Shown: positions 1-5,605 of the stretch, piece by piece | Position numbering within the stretch: the first letter of the stretch is position 1 | Layout of the letters: each line of letters begins with the position of its first letter | Source of the DNA: Microthrixaceae bacterium | Lineage (GTDB): Bacteria > Actinomycetota > Acidimicrobiia > Acidimicrobiales > Acidimicrobilacustridaceae | Direction of reading: 5' to 3' | Length of the DNA: 5,605 nt | Assembly (NCBI GenBank): GCA_947455015.1 | Contig: CANGMY010000115.1 | Location: 1-5,605 of the forward strand | Notes under the pieces: generated by a model | The model's input: the letters and a program-made list of their open reading frames with translations, nothing else | Told to the model about the DNA's origin: nothing | The model's database searches: none | Translations under genes and position numbers: made by a program

Positions 1-1295
1 CGGAGTGGAGCCGTAGTTATCCCGCTCAGCCGGAGATCGAGGAATACCTCGAACGCGTAACTGATCACTATCAACTTCGTTCACGAATTCGATTTGGCTT
101 CGACGTTGAAGTTGTGCAGTGGATCGACGAACGATCCTGCTGGTCGATTACCTCGCGCACGGGCGACACGGTCCTCGCCGCAGCTGTGATTTCGGCAACA
201 GGTCCGCTGAGTCAGCCAGCTGTTCCGGAAATTTCCGGACTTTCAGATTTCGGTGGCGAACTTTTTCATTCTGCGAAGTGGAAGCACGATGTATCGATCG
301 AAGGCAAGAGCGTCGGAGTTGTCGGAACCGGAGCTTCGGCGATTCAACTTGTGCCAGCGATCGCTGACGGTGTCGACCATCTCACTGTCTTTCAGCGGAC
401 CCCTCCATGGGTCCTCCCTCGCGACGACCGACCCGCGCCAGCCTGGCGACGACGTCTCTATAAGGCGCTTCCTTTCCTGCAACGACTTCATCGCTGGCGG
501 ATCTACGCGCGACAGGAGTTTCTCTCAATCGCGTTCCTGGGCAAGGGCAAATTCGCCGCAGGGATGACATCGAGGATTAAGCAAGAGACCAAGGCACTGA
601 TCGACGCGTCATTCCCCGATCCAGAACAAGCTTCAGCTTTGCTGCCGACCTTTAAGCCGGGTTGTAAACGACTTCTCATTTCCAACGACTGGTATCCAGC
701 ACTCGCCAAGTCGAACGTGGAGATCGTGACCTCTTCGATCGAGAAGATTGACGAAACTGGTGTCATTACCGCTGATGGCGTTCATCACCGTCTCGATGTA
801 CTTGTGCTCGCCACCGGGTTCTCGGTGACTGACTTCCCATCTCCACTCACCATCTTCGGTCGCGACGGGGTTGATCTCGCGGAGCACTGGAGAGATGGTG
901 CCTCAACCGATTTCGGCCTTACGGTTTCGGGATTCCCCAATCTCTGGTTCCTCGCTGGACCGGGTACGGGTCTTGGCCACAATTCCATCGTCTTCATGAT
1001 TCAGGTACAGCTTCAACAGATCGCCCGAGCTCTCACTTATATGCGCAACGAATCACGATCCACGCTCGAATTGCGTCCAGAGGTCGAAGCCGCTTCGTAC
1101 GCAGAATTGCAGCGCCGGGTCGCTTCAACGGTTTGGGCTTCGGGCTGCTCAAGTTGGTACGTCAACAAGAGCGGCCAGGTAGACACGATTTGGCCGGGAA
1201 CAACCACCGAGTACTGGTGGCGAGCCCGGCGTTTCCATCCCAATCGGTACGTGACCACCGCTGGCCGATTCGGTGAGATCACCCCTGCTCGCTAA
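1..1295 (+). CDS. Flavin-containing monooxygenase, Baeyer-Villiger type (5' partial)
   Basis: This is the C-terminal part of an FAD- and NADPH-dependent class B monooxygenase, a cytosolic family that oxidises ketones to esters or lactones, or hydroxylates heteroatoms. The frame is open from base 3 to the TAA at 1293-1295, about 430 codons; the family usually has roughly 490-550, so the N-terminal FAD-binding Rossmann motif lies outside the window. The GTG at 114 is internal: the codons before it read as family sequence (YPAQPEIEEYL). Visible landmarks are the Baeyer-Villiger fingerprint FxGxxxHxxxW at 249-281, followed by Lys instead of the usual Pro or Asp; the NADPH-binding GTGASA at 324-341; the PGCKR...YPAL segment at about 657-704; the LATGF motif near 807-821; and the C-terminal WYVNKSGQ...WPG block near 1155-1200. 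The substrate cannot be told from sequence. A plain FMO or hydroxylase activity is the alternative. The gene is probably not functionally linked to the tRNA and lysS that follow. Confidence 0.9.
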   Translation, partial: EWSRSYPAQPEIEEYLERVTDHYQLRSRIRFGFDVEVVQWIDERSCWSITSRTGDTVLAAAVISATGPLSQPAVPEISGLSDFGGELFHSAKWKHDVSIEGKSVGVVGTGASAIQLVPAIADGVDHLTVFQRTPPWVLPRDDRPAPAWRRRLYKALPFLQRLHRWRIYARQEFLSIAFLGKGKFAAGMTSRIKQETKALIDASFPDPEQASALLPTFKPGCKRLLISNDWYPALAKSNVEIVTSSIEKIDETGVITADGVHHRLDVLVLATGFSVTDFPSPLTIFGRDGVDLAEHWRDGASTDFGLTVSGFPNLWFLAGPGTGLGHNSIVFMIQVQLQQIARALTYMRNESRSTLELRPEVEAASYAELQRRVASTVWASGCSSWYVNKSGQVDTIWPGTTTEYWWRARRFHPNRYVTTAGRFGEITPAR

Positions 1296-1298
1296 GGT
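1269..1298 (+). promoter_or_regulatory. Possible weak promoter for tRNA-Pro
   Basis: TAAGGT at 1293-1298 fits the TAnnnT form of a -10 box. TTCGGT at 1269-1274 is a poor -35 candidate with an 18-base spacer. The -10 overlaps the monooxygenase stop codon and would start transcription near 1305, a few bases before the mature tRNA. This is a match by eye only; the tRNA could instead be processed from monooxygenase read-through. Confidence 0.25.
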
Positions 1299-1308
1299 GT
1301 CCCCTCCA

Positions 1309-1386
1309 CGGGCTGTGGCGCAGCTTGGTTAGCGCGTCGGTCTGGGGGACCGAAGGTCGTGGGTTCGAATCCCGCCAGCCCGACCA
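1309..1386 (+). tRNA. tRNA-Pro (anticodon GGG), CCA encoded
   Basis: A full cloverleaf can be folded by hand. The acceptor stem 1309-1315 pairs with 1376-1382 in seven Watson-Crick pairs. The D stem is 1318-1321 with 1332-1335. The anticodon stem is 1337-1341 with 1349-1353, and its seven-base loop carries GGG at 1344-1346 after U33. The variable loop has five bases. The T stem 1359-1363 with 1371-1375 contains one G-U pair, and the T loop is TTCGAAT. Discriminator A is at 1383 and CCA is encoded at 1384-1386. The anticodon GGG reads proline codon CCC and can wobble to CCU. G at position 37, next to the anticodon, is typical of tRNA-Pro, where it is the known target of TrmD methylation. The C1-G72 end pair is also typical of bacterial tRNA-Pro. 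The tRNA lies 13 bases after the monooxygenase stop and 63 bases before lysS. Confidence 0.97.
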
Positions 1387-1393
1387 GACACGA

Positions 1394-1418
1394 GCGGGGT
1401 GCCACACTGGCACCCCGC
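1394..1418 (+). terminator. GC-rich hairpin after tRNA-Pro, terminator-like without U-tract
   Basis: A perfect inverted repeat: bases 1394-1404 pair with 1408-1418 in 11 pairs, nine of them G-C, around the three-base loop CAC. It begins seven bases after the tRNA CCA. The bases after it are C-rich and contain no T-run, so it is not a classical intrinsic terminator. Such hairpins are often taken as terminators in actinobacteria. It could equally be a 3' processing or stability element, or a leader structure for lysS. The structure is certain; its function is inferred. Confidence 0.55.
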
Positions 1419-1439
1419 CCCGTCACCCCCAAGAACTCC

Positions 1440-1445
1440 AGGAAG
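1440..1445 (+). promoter_or_regulatory. Ribosome binding site of lysS
   Basis: AGGAAG lies four bases before the ATG at 1450. It decides the start: the in-frame GTG at 1399 lies inside the hairpin stem and would add 17 proline-rich residues unlike any LysRS N-terminus. Confidence 0.7.
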
Positions 1446-1449
1446 ACTG

Positions 1450-3033
1450 ATGTCAGACGAGAACGCAGCCGAGTCATCCTCAGAAGCGCTCGATAGTCCT
1501 GAAGACCTCGAGGCCGGCTCGGAAGAGCGTGCTTCGATCAGGGCTCAGCGGCTTGAGCGCGTTGGAGAGTTGCGGGCCTCAGGCGTTGATCCATATCCCT
1601 ATCGGTTTGAGCGCTCCTCAGACATCGGTCCAGTCCGAGTTGAGTGGAGTTCGATCGAAGCCGGAACTGAGACCGGATCAATTGTCCGACTCGCTGGCCG
1701 CCTCATGCTCAAACGAGAGCAGGGGAGACTTACGTTTGGTCAGCTGCGCGATCGAACCGGCGACATCCAGCTGTTCGTCTCGGCCGGTGTTCTCGGCAAG
1801 GAATCCTTCGGTGAGTTCAATCAACTCGACCGCGGTGACTGGGTTGGTGTCGAGGGCGAAGTTATGGCCACCAAAAAGGGTGAGCTTTCGGTCAAGGTCT
1901 CAGAGTGGGTGTTGTTAAGCAAGGCGCTCCGACCGCTGCCGGACAAGTGGAAGGGCCTCGCCGACGTCGACGCTCGTTATCGCCAGCGTTACGTTGACCT
2001 CACAGTGAATCCCGATGCTCGACGCGTGTTTGAGACTCGATTCGCGGCGGTCGATGCGATTCGTCAGGTGCTACGTGAGCGCGGGTATCTCGAAGTTGAG
2101 ACACCGATTTTGAACCTGCAGCAAGGTGGAGCCACCGCTCGCCCCTTCGTCACGCACTACAACGCGCTCACCCTTGATACGTATCTGCGTATCGCTCTTG
2201 AACTCCCGTTGAAGCGTCTGCTCGTGGGCGGACTCGATCGTGTCTTTGAGATCGGGCGAGTCTTTCGTAACGAGGGCATCGACACTCGGCATAACCCGGA
2301 ATTCACGATGCTTGAGTCGTATGAAGCCTTCGCTGACTACAACGACATGATGGAACTTGTCGAGAATCTCGTTTCATCTGCTGCTATCGCTGCCAATGGG
2401 ACGACGAAAGTCGAACTTCGAGGACGTTCGGTGGACCTTGCTCCGCCGTGGCGTCGCGTTTCTATGGTTGAGCTCATCAAGGAGGTTGTCGGCGTCGACA
2501 TCTCGCCGAGCATGGAACTTGCTGAAACACGGGCAATTCTCGATGGTCTAGGTCTGGAGTGGAACGAATCTTGGGGCCCCGGTCGTTGTACGCACGAGGT
2601 TTACGACGAACTTGTCGAACCGAAGGTGATGGAGCCGACGATTGTTTTCGATCACCCTCGTGAAACCTCGCCTTTAGCGAAGCCACATCGCAATGATTCT
2701 TCACTCGTGGAGCGGTTCGAAGTGATCATCGATGGTCGTGAACTCGCGAATGCCTATAGCGAACTCAACGATCCTGTTGAGCAGTTGGCTCGGTTCCAAG
2801 AAGAGGCGGCGCACAAGGCTGCAGGAGATCCCGAAGCGGGTGACGTCGATCTTGATTACATCCGTGCACTCGAATACGGAATGCCGCCTGCGGGTGGACT
2901 GGGCATCGGAATTGATCGACTCGTGATGATCCTCGCTGCGGTTGAAAGCATTCGCGAAGTCATTCTGTTTCCGACGCTCCGTCCAGAACACGGTCTGACA
3001 GACGAAGACTTCACCTCCGGTCCTACAGTCTGA
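1450..3033 (+). CDS. lysS: Lysyl-tRNA synthetase, class II
   Basis: This cytosolic enzyme joins lysine to tRNA-Lys using ATP. The protein has 527 residues, slightly longer than the usual 490-510. Residues 2-27 form an acidic, serine-rich extension with ten Asp/Glu and one Arg. A tRNA anticodon-binding OB fold follows at about 78-155 (RLAGRLMLKREQG...QLRDRTGDIQLFV). The class II catalytic core runs from about 190 to the end: motif 1 around 205-222 (GYLEVETPIL); the LysRS signature GGATARPFVTHYNAL at 226-240; motif 2 at 264-289 (RVFEIGRVFRNEG...HNPEFTMLE); and motif 3 at 482-494 (GGLGIGIDRLVMI) with the ATP-contacting Arg490. HPRETSPLAK and GRELANAYSELND are further LysRS-specific blocks. No key residue appears missing. 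It ends 33 bases before an MprF-like lipid lysyltransferase gene, so it may supply Lys-tRNA for lipid modification as well as translation. Whether it is the only LysRS of the genome cannot be seen. No clear promoter is visible in the short gap after the tRNA hairpin. Confidence 0.97.
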   Translation: MSDENAAESSSEALDSPEDLEAGSEERASIRAQRLERVGELRASGVDPYPYRFERSSDIGPVRVEWSSIEAGTETGSIVRLAGRLMLKREQGRLTFGQLRDRTGDIQLFVSAGVLGKESFGEFNQLDRGDWVGVEGEVMATKKGELSVKVSEWVLLSKALRPLPDKWKGLADVDARYRQRYVDLTVNPDARRVFETRFAAVDAIRQVLRERGYLEVETPILNLQQGGATARPFVTHYNALTLDTYLRIALELPLKRLLVGGLDRVFEIGRVFRNEGIDTRHNPEFTMLESYEAFADYNDMMELVENLVSSAAIAANGTTKVELRGRSVDLAPPWRRVSMVELIKEVVGVDISPSMELAETRAILDGLGLEWNESWGPGRCTHEVYDELVEPKVMEPTIVFDHPRETSPLAKPHRNDSSLVERFEVIIDGRELANAYSELNDPVEQLARFQEEAAHKAAGDPEAGDVDLDYIRALEYGMPPAGGLGIGIDRLVMILAAVESIREVILFPTLRPEHGLTDEDFTSGPTV

Positions 3034-3053
3034 GAATGCCTACGCCAGTTTTC

Positions 3054-3058
3054 GGAGG
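3054..3058 (+). promoter_or_regulatory. Ribosome binding site of the MprF-like gene
   Basis: GGAGG, a strong Shine-Dalgarno core, lies eight bases before the ATG at 3067. It supports that start and shows that this gene has its own initiation signal, although it probably shares the lysS transcript. The 33-base gap holds no terminator-like hairpin. Confidence 0.8.
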
Positions 3059-3066
3059 TCGCACCG

Positions 3067-4806
3067 ATGCGGCGTGACTCCCGGAGGGCTCGGCTTGTCG
3101 GCCTATTGACGGCACTCGGTGGAGTGATCGTCCTCTTATCGACCCTCCCGGGTTTCGGCGGTCGCATCAACCGCATGGTTGATGTCGTCACACCATTCGG
3201 TGTCCGCGTCACCAGTCACGTCATTGCCGTCGCCGCCGGCGTCGGGATGTTGTACTTGGCAGGACAATTGAGCCGCAGGCGGCACCTCGCCTGGTTGCTG
3301 GCAGTAGTTATTTTCGCCGCATCTTTTGTTGTCGACCTCTTACGAGATCATCATTACGTGGCGGCGTTGTACTCGCTGTTTATGGTCGTCCTGCTTTTGG
3401 TGAGCCGCTCGAAATTTAAGGCGCCCGGAGATCCGCCGACTCTTCTGGAGTTCCTCCAGTTTCTTCCCCGCTACATCGCGATCGTCTTCGTCTACGGCTA
3501 TGCAGCGCTGTTCTTGGAGCGAAACTCCATTTCTCCGAGTCCAACTTTTTGGAAGAACGCAGAGACGATTGCTCTTGGACTCGTAGGCATCGACGGGCCG
3601 TACCAATACCAGCGGAGCTTCTTCGACTGGGCGTTCCCGTCATCGCTGCTCGTACTGGGCGTCGGCGGACTCTTAGCTGCAATCATCTTGTTGTTCAGGC
3701 CAATCGTTTCTCGTTCATATGTAACGCCCGATGCGTTGCGCGAGGCCATTTCGATTGTGAAGACTCACAGCACCGATTCGCTGGATTACTTCGCACTTCG
3801 CGATGACAAATTGTTCTTCGTCTCTTCTGATAACAAAGCATTTATCGCGTACACCTACGTGGCTCGACAAGCTTTGGTTTCGGGGGATCCAATCGGTGCA
3901 GCTGATTCGATTCCATTGGTGATCGACGAATTTCTCCAGATGTGTCGCGATCGAGCGTGGGGCGTGTCGTTCCTCGCCGTTCGAGAAACCGACCGAGATC
4001 TTTATGTTCAACGTGGGCTTCATACGGTGTACTTGGGCGACGAAGCGGTGATCGACGTTCGCGGCTTTTCACTGGCGGGGAAGAAGTGGAAGAGCGTTCG
4101 ACAATCGTCTGGTCGAGTCGAGCGGACGTACACCTACGAGTGGATGTCTGAGACAGAAGTTTCAGCTGAGATGCTCCGTGAACTCAACGACATCTCGAAG
4201 CGCTGGCGAGGTAAAGCGCCAGAACGCGGATTCACGATGACGTTGAGTCAGGACGTTGAAGGAACCAACCCTGATTTCCGCCTGTGTATCGCCCTTGATG
4301 AAGACGGAAAACCTGGCGGTTTCCTGCGAGTCATTCCCATTTATGGTCCGAACAAGGGCTACACGCTCGACATCATGCGGAGAGATCCCGACACGCCAAA
4401 TGGCATGACGGAATTTCTGTTGACGAGGACGATCATGAAACTTGATGAACTGGGCTTCGAGCGTTTCAGCATGAACTTTGCTGCGTGGGGGAGATTCTTC
4501 GAAGACGATGTCGATTACACACTCGTCCAACGCATCGCGAAGCTCGCACTTAATTTGATGAGCCCGTTTTACCAAATCAAATCGTTGAAGGAATTCAATC
4601 AACGTTTCTATCCGGAGTGGATACCGCGTTGCATTGCGTATGAAGGCTTCCGCAGTCTGCCGAGGGTCGCGTTGCTTTATTCGGCCGCTGAGGGATTCCT
4701 TACACTCCCGATCATCGGAAAATATCTGCTCCCGAGGACAGTTGTTCATCCAGGCCACCCAGTCATTGGGGGAGCTGTTGGACCTACCACGACTGAGTCG
4801 GTCTAA
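3067..4806 (+). CDS. MprF/LysX-like phosphatidylglycerol lysyltransferase (membrane protein, DUF2156)
   Basis: A 579-residue membrane protein predicted to transfer an amino acid, probably lysine, from aminoacyl-tRNA to phosphatidylglycerol on the inner face of the membrane. This lowers net negative surface charge and in other bacteria protects against cationic peptides. By eye there are six hydrophobic helices at about 9-27, 48-67, 73-92, 96-114, 134-150 and 191-211, then a cytosolic DUF2156 domain (two GNAT-like folds) at about 225-560. Family hallmarks are SLDYFALRDDKLFF (238-251), ALVSGDPIG (269-277), LYVQRGLHTVYLGDEAVIDV (312-331), SKRWRGKAPERGFTM (377-391) and SLKEFNQRFYPEWIPRCIAYEG (506-527). 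Full-length Firmicute MprF has about 14 helices including a flippase part; this protein is short, like the membrane part of mycobacterial LysX but without the fused LysRS. That domain is instead the separate gene just upstream. Lysine specificity is inferred from this neighbour; alanine or another amino acid remains possible. The next gene starts two bases after the stop. Confidence 0.85.
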   Translation: MRRDSRRARLVGLLTALGGVIVLLSTLPGFGGRINRMVDVVTPFGVRVTSHVIAVAAGVGMLYLAGQLSRRRHLAWLLAVVIFAASFVVDLLRDHHYVAALYSLFMVVLLLVSRSKFKAPGDPPTLLEFLQFLPRYIAIVFVYGYAALFLERNSISPSPTFWKNAETIALGLVGIDGPYQYQRSFFDWAFPSSLLVLGVGGLLAAIILLFRPIVSRSYVTPDALREAISIVKTHSTDSLDYFALRDDKLFFVSSDNKAFIAYTYVARQALVSGDPIGAADSIPLVIDEFLQMCRDRAWGVSFLAVRETDRDLYVQRGLHTVYLGDEAVIDVRGFSLAGKKWKSVRQSSGRVERTYTYEWMSETEVSAEMLRELNDISKRWRGKAPERGFTMTLSQDVEGTNPDFRLCIALDEDGKPGGFLRVIPIYGPNKGYTLDIMRRDPDTPNGMTEFLLTRTIMKLDELGFERFSMNFAAWGRFFEDDVDYTLVQRIAKLALNLMSPFYQIKSLKEFNQRFYPEWIPRCIAYEGFRSLPRVALLYSAAEGFLTLPIIGKYLLPRTVVHPGHPVIGGAVGPTTTESV

Positions 4807-4808
4807 CG

Positions 4809-5540
4809 ATGTGCGGTCGATTTACGAGCACGACACCGACTTCTGATCTAGCTGATTTCTTCGACGCGGAGACGGATCTGCCCGATGACGACGAGAACTT
4901 CAATGTCACTCCAACGAGTGACATTCGCGTGGTTCATGAAGACGAGAATGGCCAACGACGTCTCGATCTGATGTTCTGGGGACTCGTTCCAAGCTGGGCG
5001 GAAAGCCCTGCGATGGGATCGCGCCTCATCAACGCTCGCTCTGAAACGGTGGCGGTAAAGCCCTCATTCCGGTCCGCTTTTCGACGTCGCCGATGCATCA
5101 TCCCCGTCGATGGTTTTTACGAATGGGTACAGGTACCAGAGCGCAAGAAGAAACAGCCCGTGTACATCTCGGCGCGAGATGGTAAGCCGCTCGCCTTCGC
5201 TGGTCTTTGGGAAACATGGCGTAGCAAAGACGATCCATCGTCACATAACGAGCTTCGTTCCTGTTCCATCATCACTGGGCCGCCGAACGATTTGATTGCA
5301 CCATTGCACGATCGAATGCCGATGATCCTCCCTCGAGAAGATTGGTCGAGATGGCTCAACTCAGCGACGAATCACATTGAGGATCTGCAATCTCTCCTGC
5401 AACCGGCACCTGAGGCGTGGTTGCAGTGGTGGCCGGTGTCATTGGCGGTGAATACCGTTCGCAATCGCGATGCATCGCTTATCGAACCGTCTGAGATCGT
5501 CGCCGATGGCCAAGCAGAAGGCCAGGGCCGACTTCTCTGA
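4809..5540 (+). CDS. SRAP domain protein (YedK/HMCES family)
   Basis: This 243-residue protein is predicted to form a covalent thiazolidine link with abasic sites in single-stranded DNA, protecting them from breakage. All key residues of E. coli YedK can be placed: Cys2, exposed once Met1 is removed (MCGRF start); Asn75 and Arg77 in INARSET (74-80); Glu105 in DGFYEW (101-106); and the catalytic His167 in HDRMP (167-171; YedK His160). FNVTPT (31-36), WGLVPSW (57-63) and the C-terminal VNTVRNRD (214-221) are further family blocks. Length is normal. The start is fixed because the Cys must be residue 2. The gene begins two bases after the MprF-like stop and has no visible Shine-Dalgarno in the preceding 20 bases, so translation is probably coupled to the upstream gene. 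No LexA-like operator was seen. The link with lipid modification is unexplained and may be only shared transcription. Confidence 0.95.
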   Translation: MCGRFTSTTPTSDLADFFDAETDLPDDDENFNVTPTSDIRVVHEDENGQRRLDLMFWGLVPSWAESPAMGSRLINARSETVAVKPSFRSAFRRRRCIIPVDGFYEWVQVPERKKKQPVYISARDGKPLAFAGLWETWRSKDDPSSHNELRSCSIITGPPNDLIAPLHDRMPMILPREDWSRWLNSATNHIEDLQSLLQPAPEAWLQWWPVSLAVNTVRNRDASLIEPSEIVADGQAEGQGRLL

Positions 5541-5544
5541 CCTG

Positions 5545-5605
5545 TCAGACAGAGCCTTCGGATCCAAGTGCCGCTCGAAGTGCCTCGGCTGCTCGGTCAA
5601 GATCC
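5545..5605 (-). CDS. Possible C-terminus of a convergent minus-strand gene (partial)
   Basis: Reading the minus strand from base 5604, 19 sense codons (DLDRAAEALRAALGSEGSV) end in a TGA at 5547-5545, four bases from the SRAP stop at 5540. The residues look like an amphipathic helix followed by a short polar tail, a normal protein end. The opposite-strand frames are also open over this distance but read less like protein (one is rich in Cys and Lys). The stretch is too short to name a family, and the gene body lies right of the window. If it is not coding, 5541-5605 is an intergenic spacer. Confidence 0.4.
   Translation of the reverse strand, partial: DLDRAAEALRAALGSEGSV

Noticed and set aside
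114..116. GTG as the start of the monooxygenase
   Set aside because: The frame is open to the window edge and the upstream codons match the family, so this is an internal valine.
1309..1386. tRNA-Pro as an integration site for a mobile element
   Set aside because: No integrase and no second copy of the tRNA 3' end is visible, and the genes downstream are housekeeping in type.
1399..1449. Upstream GTG start for lysS adding 17 residues
   Set aside because: It lies inside the hairpin stem, has no Shine-Dalgarno, and gives a Pro/His-rich leader unlike LysRS. The ATG at 1450 has AGGAAG in front.
1292..1477. Minus-strand open frame of 61 codons across the tRNA, including the peptide LAGFEPTT
   Set aside because: This peptide is a well-known artefact of translating tRNA genes backwards (the T arm gives GFEPTT). 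The tRNA and hairpin explain the sequence.
2856..3212. Minus-strand open frame of 118 codons over the lysS/MprF-like junction
   Set aside because: It is antisense to two well-supported genes, and its product is a low-complexity Arg/Ser/Thr/Pro-rich string typical of shadow frames.
4162..4758. Minus-strand open frame of 198 codons
   Set aside because: It lies wholly antisense to the DUF2156 domain, which matches its family strongly. The antisense product has no recognisable motif or visible start signal.
5542..5552. CTGTC/GACAG inverted repeat after the SRAP gene as a terminator
   Set aside because: The full stem leaves a one-base loop, and with a workable loop only four pairs remain. No T-run follows on either strand.

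Overview
The window reads as an ordinary bacterial chromosome segment, most likely from an actinobacterium. The pointers are the actinobacterial flavour of the lysyl-tRNA synthetase and the neighbouring LysX/MprF-like membrane protein. The G+C content is moderate (mid-50s percent by eye, not computed) and genes are tightly packed. A moderate-GC lineage such as Acidimicrobiia would fit, but that is inference. Everything clearly coding is on the plus strand except a possible gene tail at the right edge. No stretch longer than 300 bases lacks a gene.

Layout: (1) 1-1295, the C-terminal ~430 residues of a flavin-dependent Baeyer-Villiger-type monooxygenase whose start lies left of the window. (2) 1309-1386, a complete tRNA-Pro with anticodon GGG and encoded CCA, starting 13 bases after the monooxygenase stop; a weak promoter may overlap that stop codon. 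(3) 1394-1418, a strong 11-bp hairpin without a U-tract, just after the tRNA. (4) 1450-3033, lysS, a class II lysyl-tRNA synthetase with an acidic N-terminal extension. (5) 3067-4806, a six-helix membrane protein with a C-terminal DUF2156/MprF-type aminoacyl-phosphatidylglycerol synthase domain. (6) 4809-5540, an SRAP (YedK/HMCES) protein with all key catalytic residues. (7) 5545-5605, a probable minus-strand gene end, convergent with the SRAP gene.

The most interesting feature is the pair lysS and the MprF-like gene. Mycobacterial LysX is one polypeptide: a membrane segment, a lysyl-phosphatidylglycerol synthase domain and a C-terminal lysyl-tRNA synthetase. Here the same two activities sit in two adjacent genes, 33 bases apart and in the opposite order. 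A simple model is that LysS charges tRNA-Lys and the membrane enzyme moves lysine from it to phosphatidylglycerol, changing surface charge. The SRAP gene follows after only two bases and probably shares the transcript, although its DNA-repair role has no obvious link to lipid modification. Beyond this layout I see no sign of a new system: no CRISPR array, insertion sequence, prophage or toxin-antitoxin genes.
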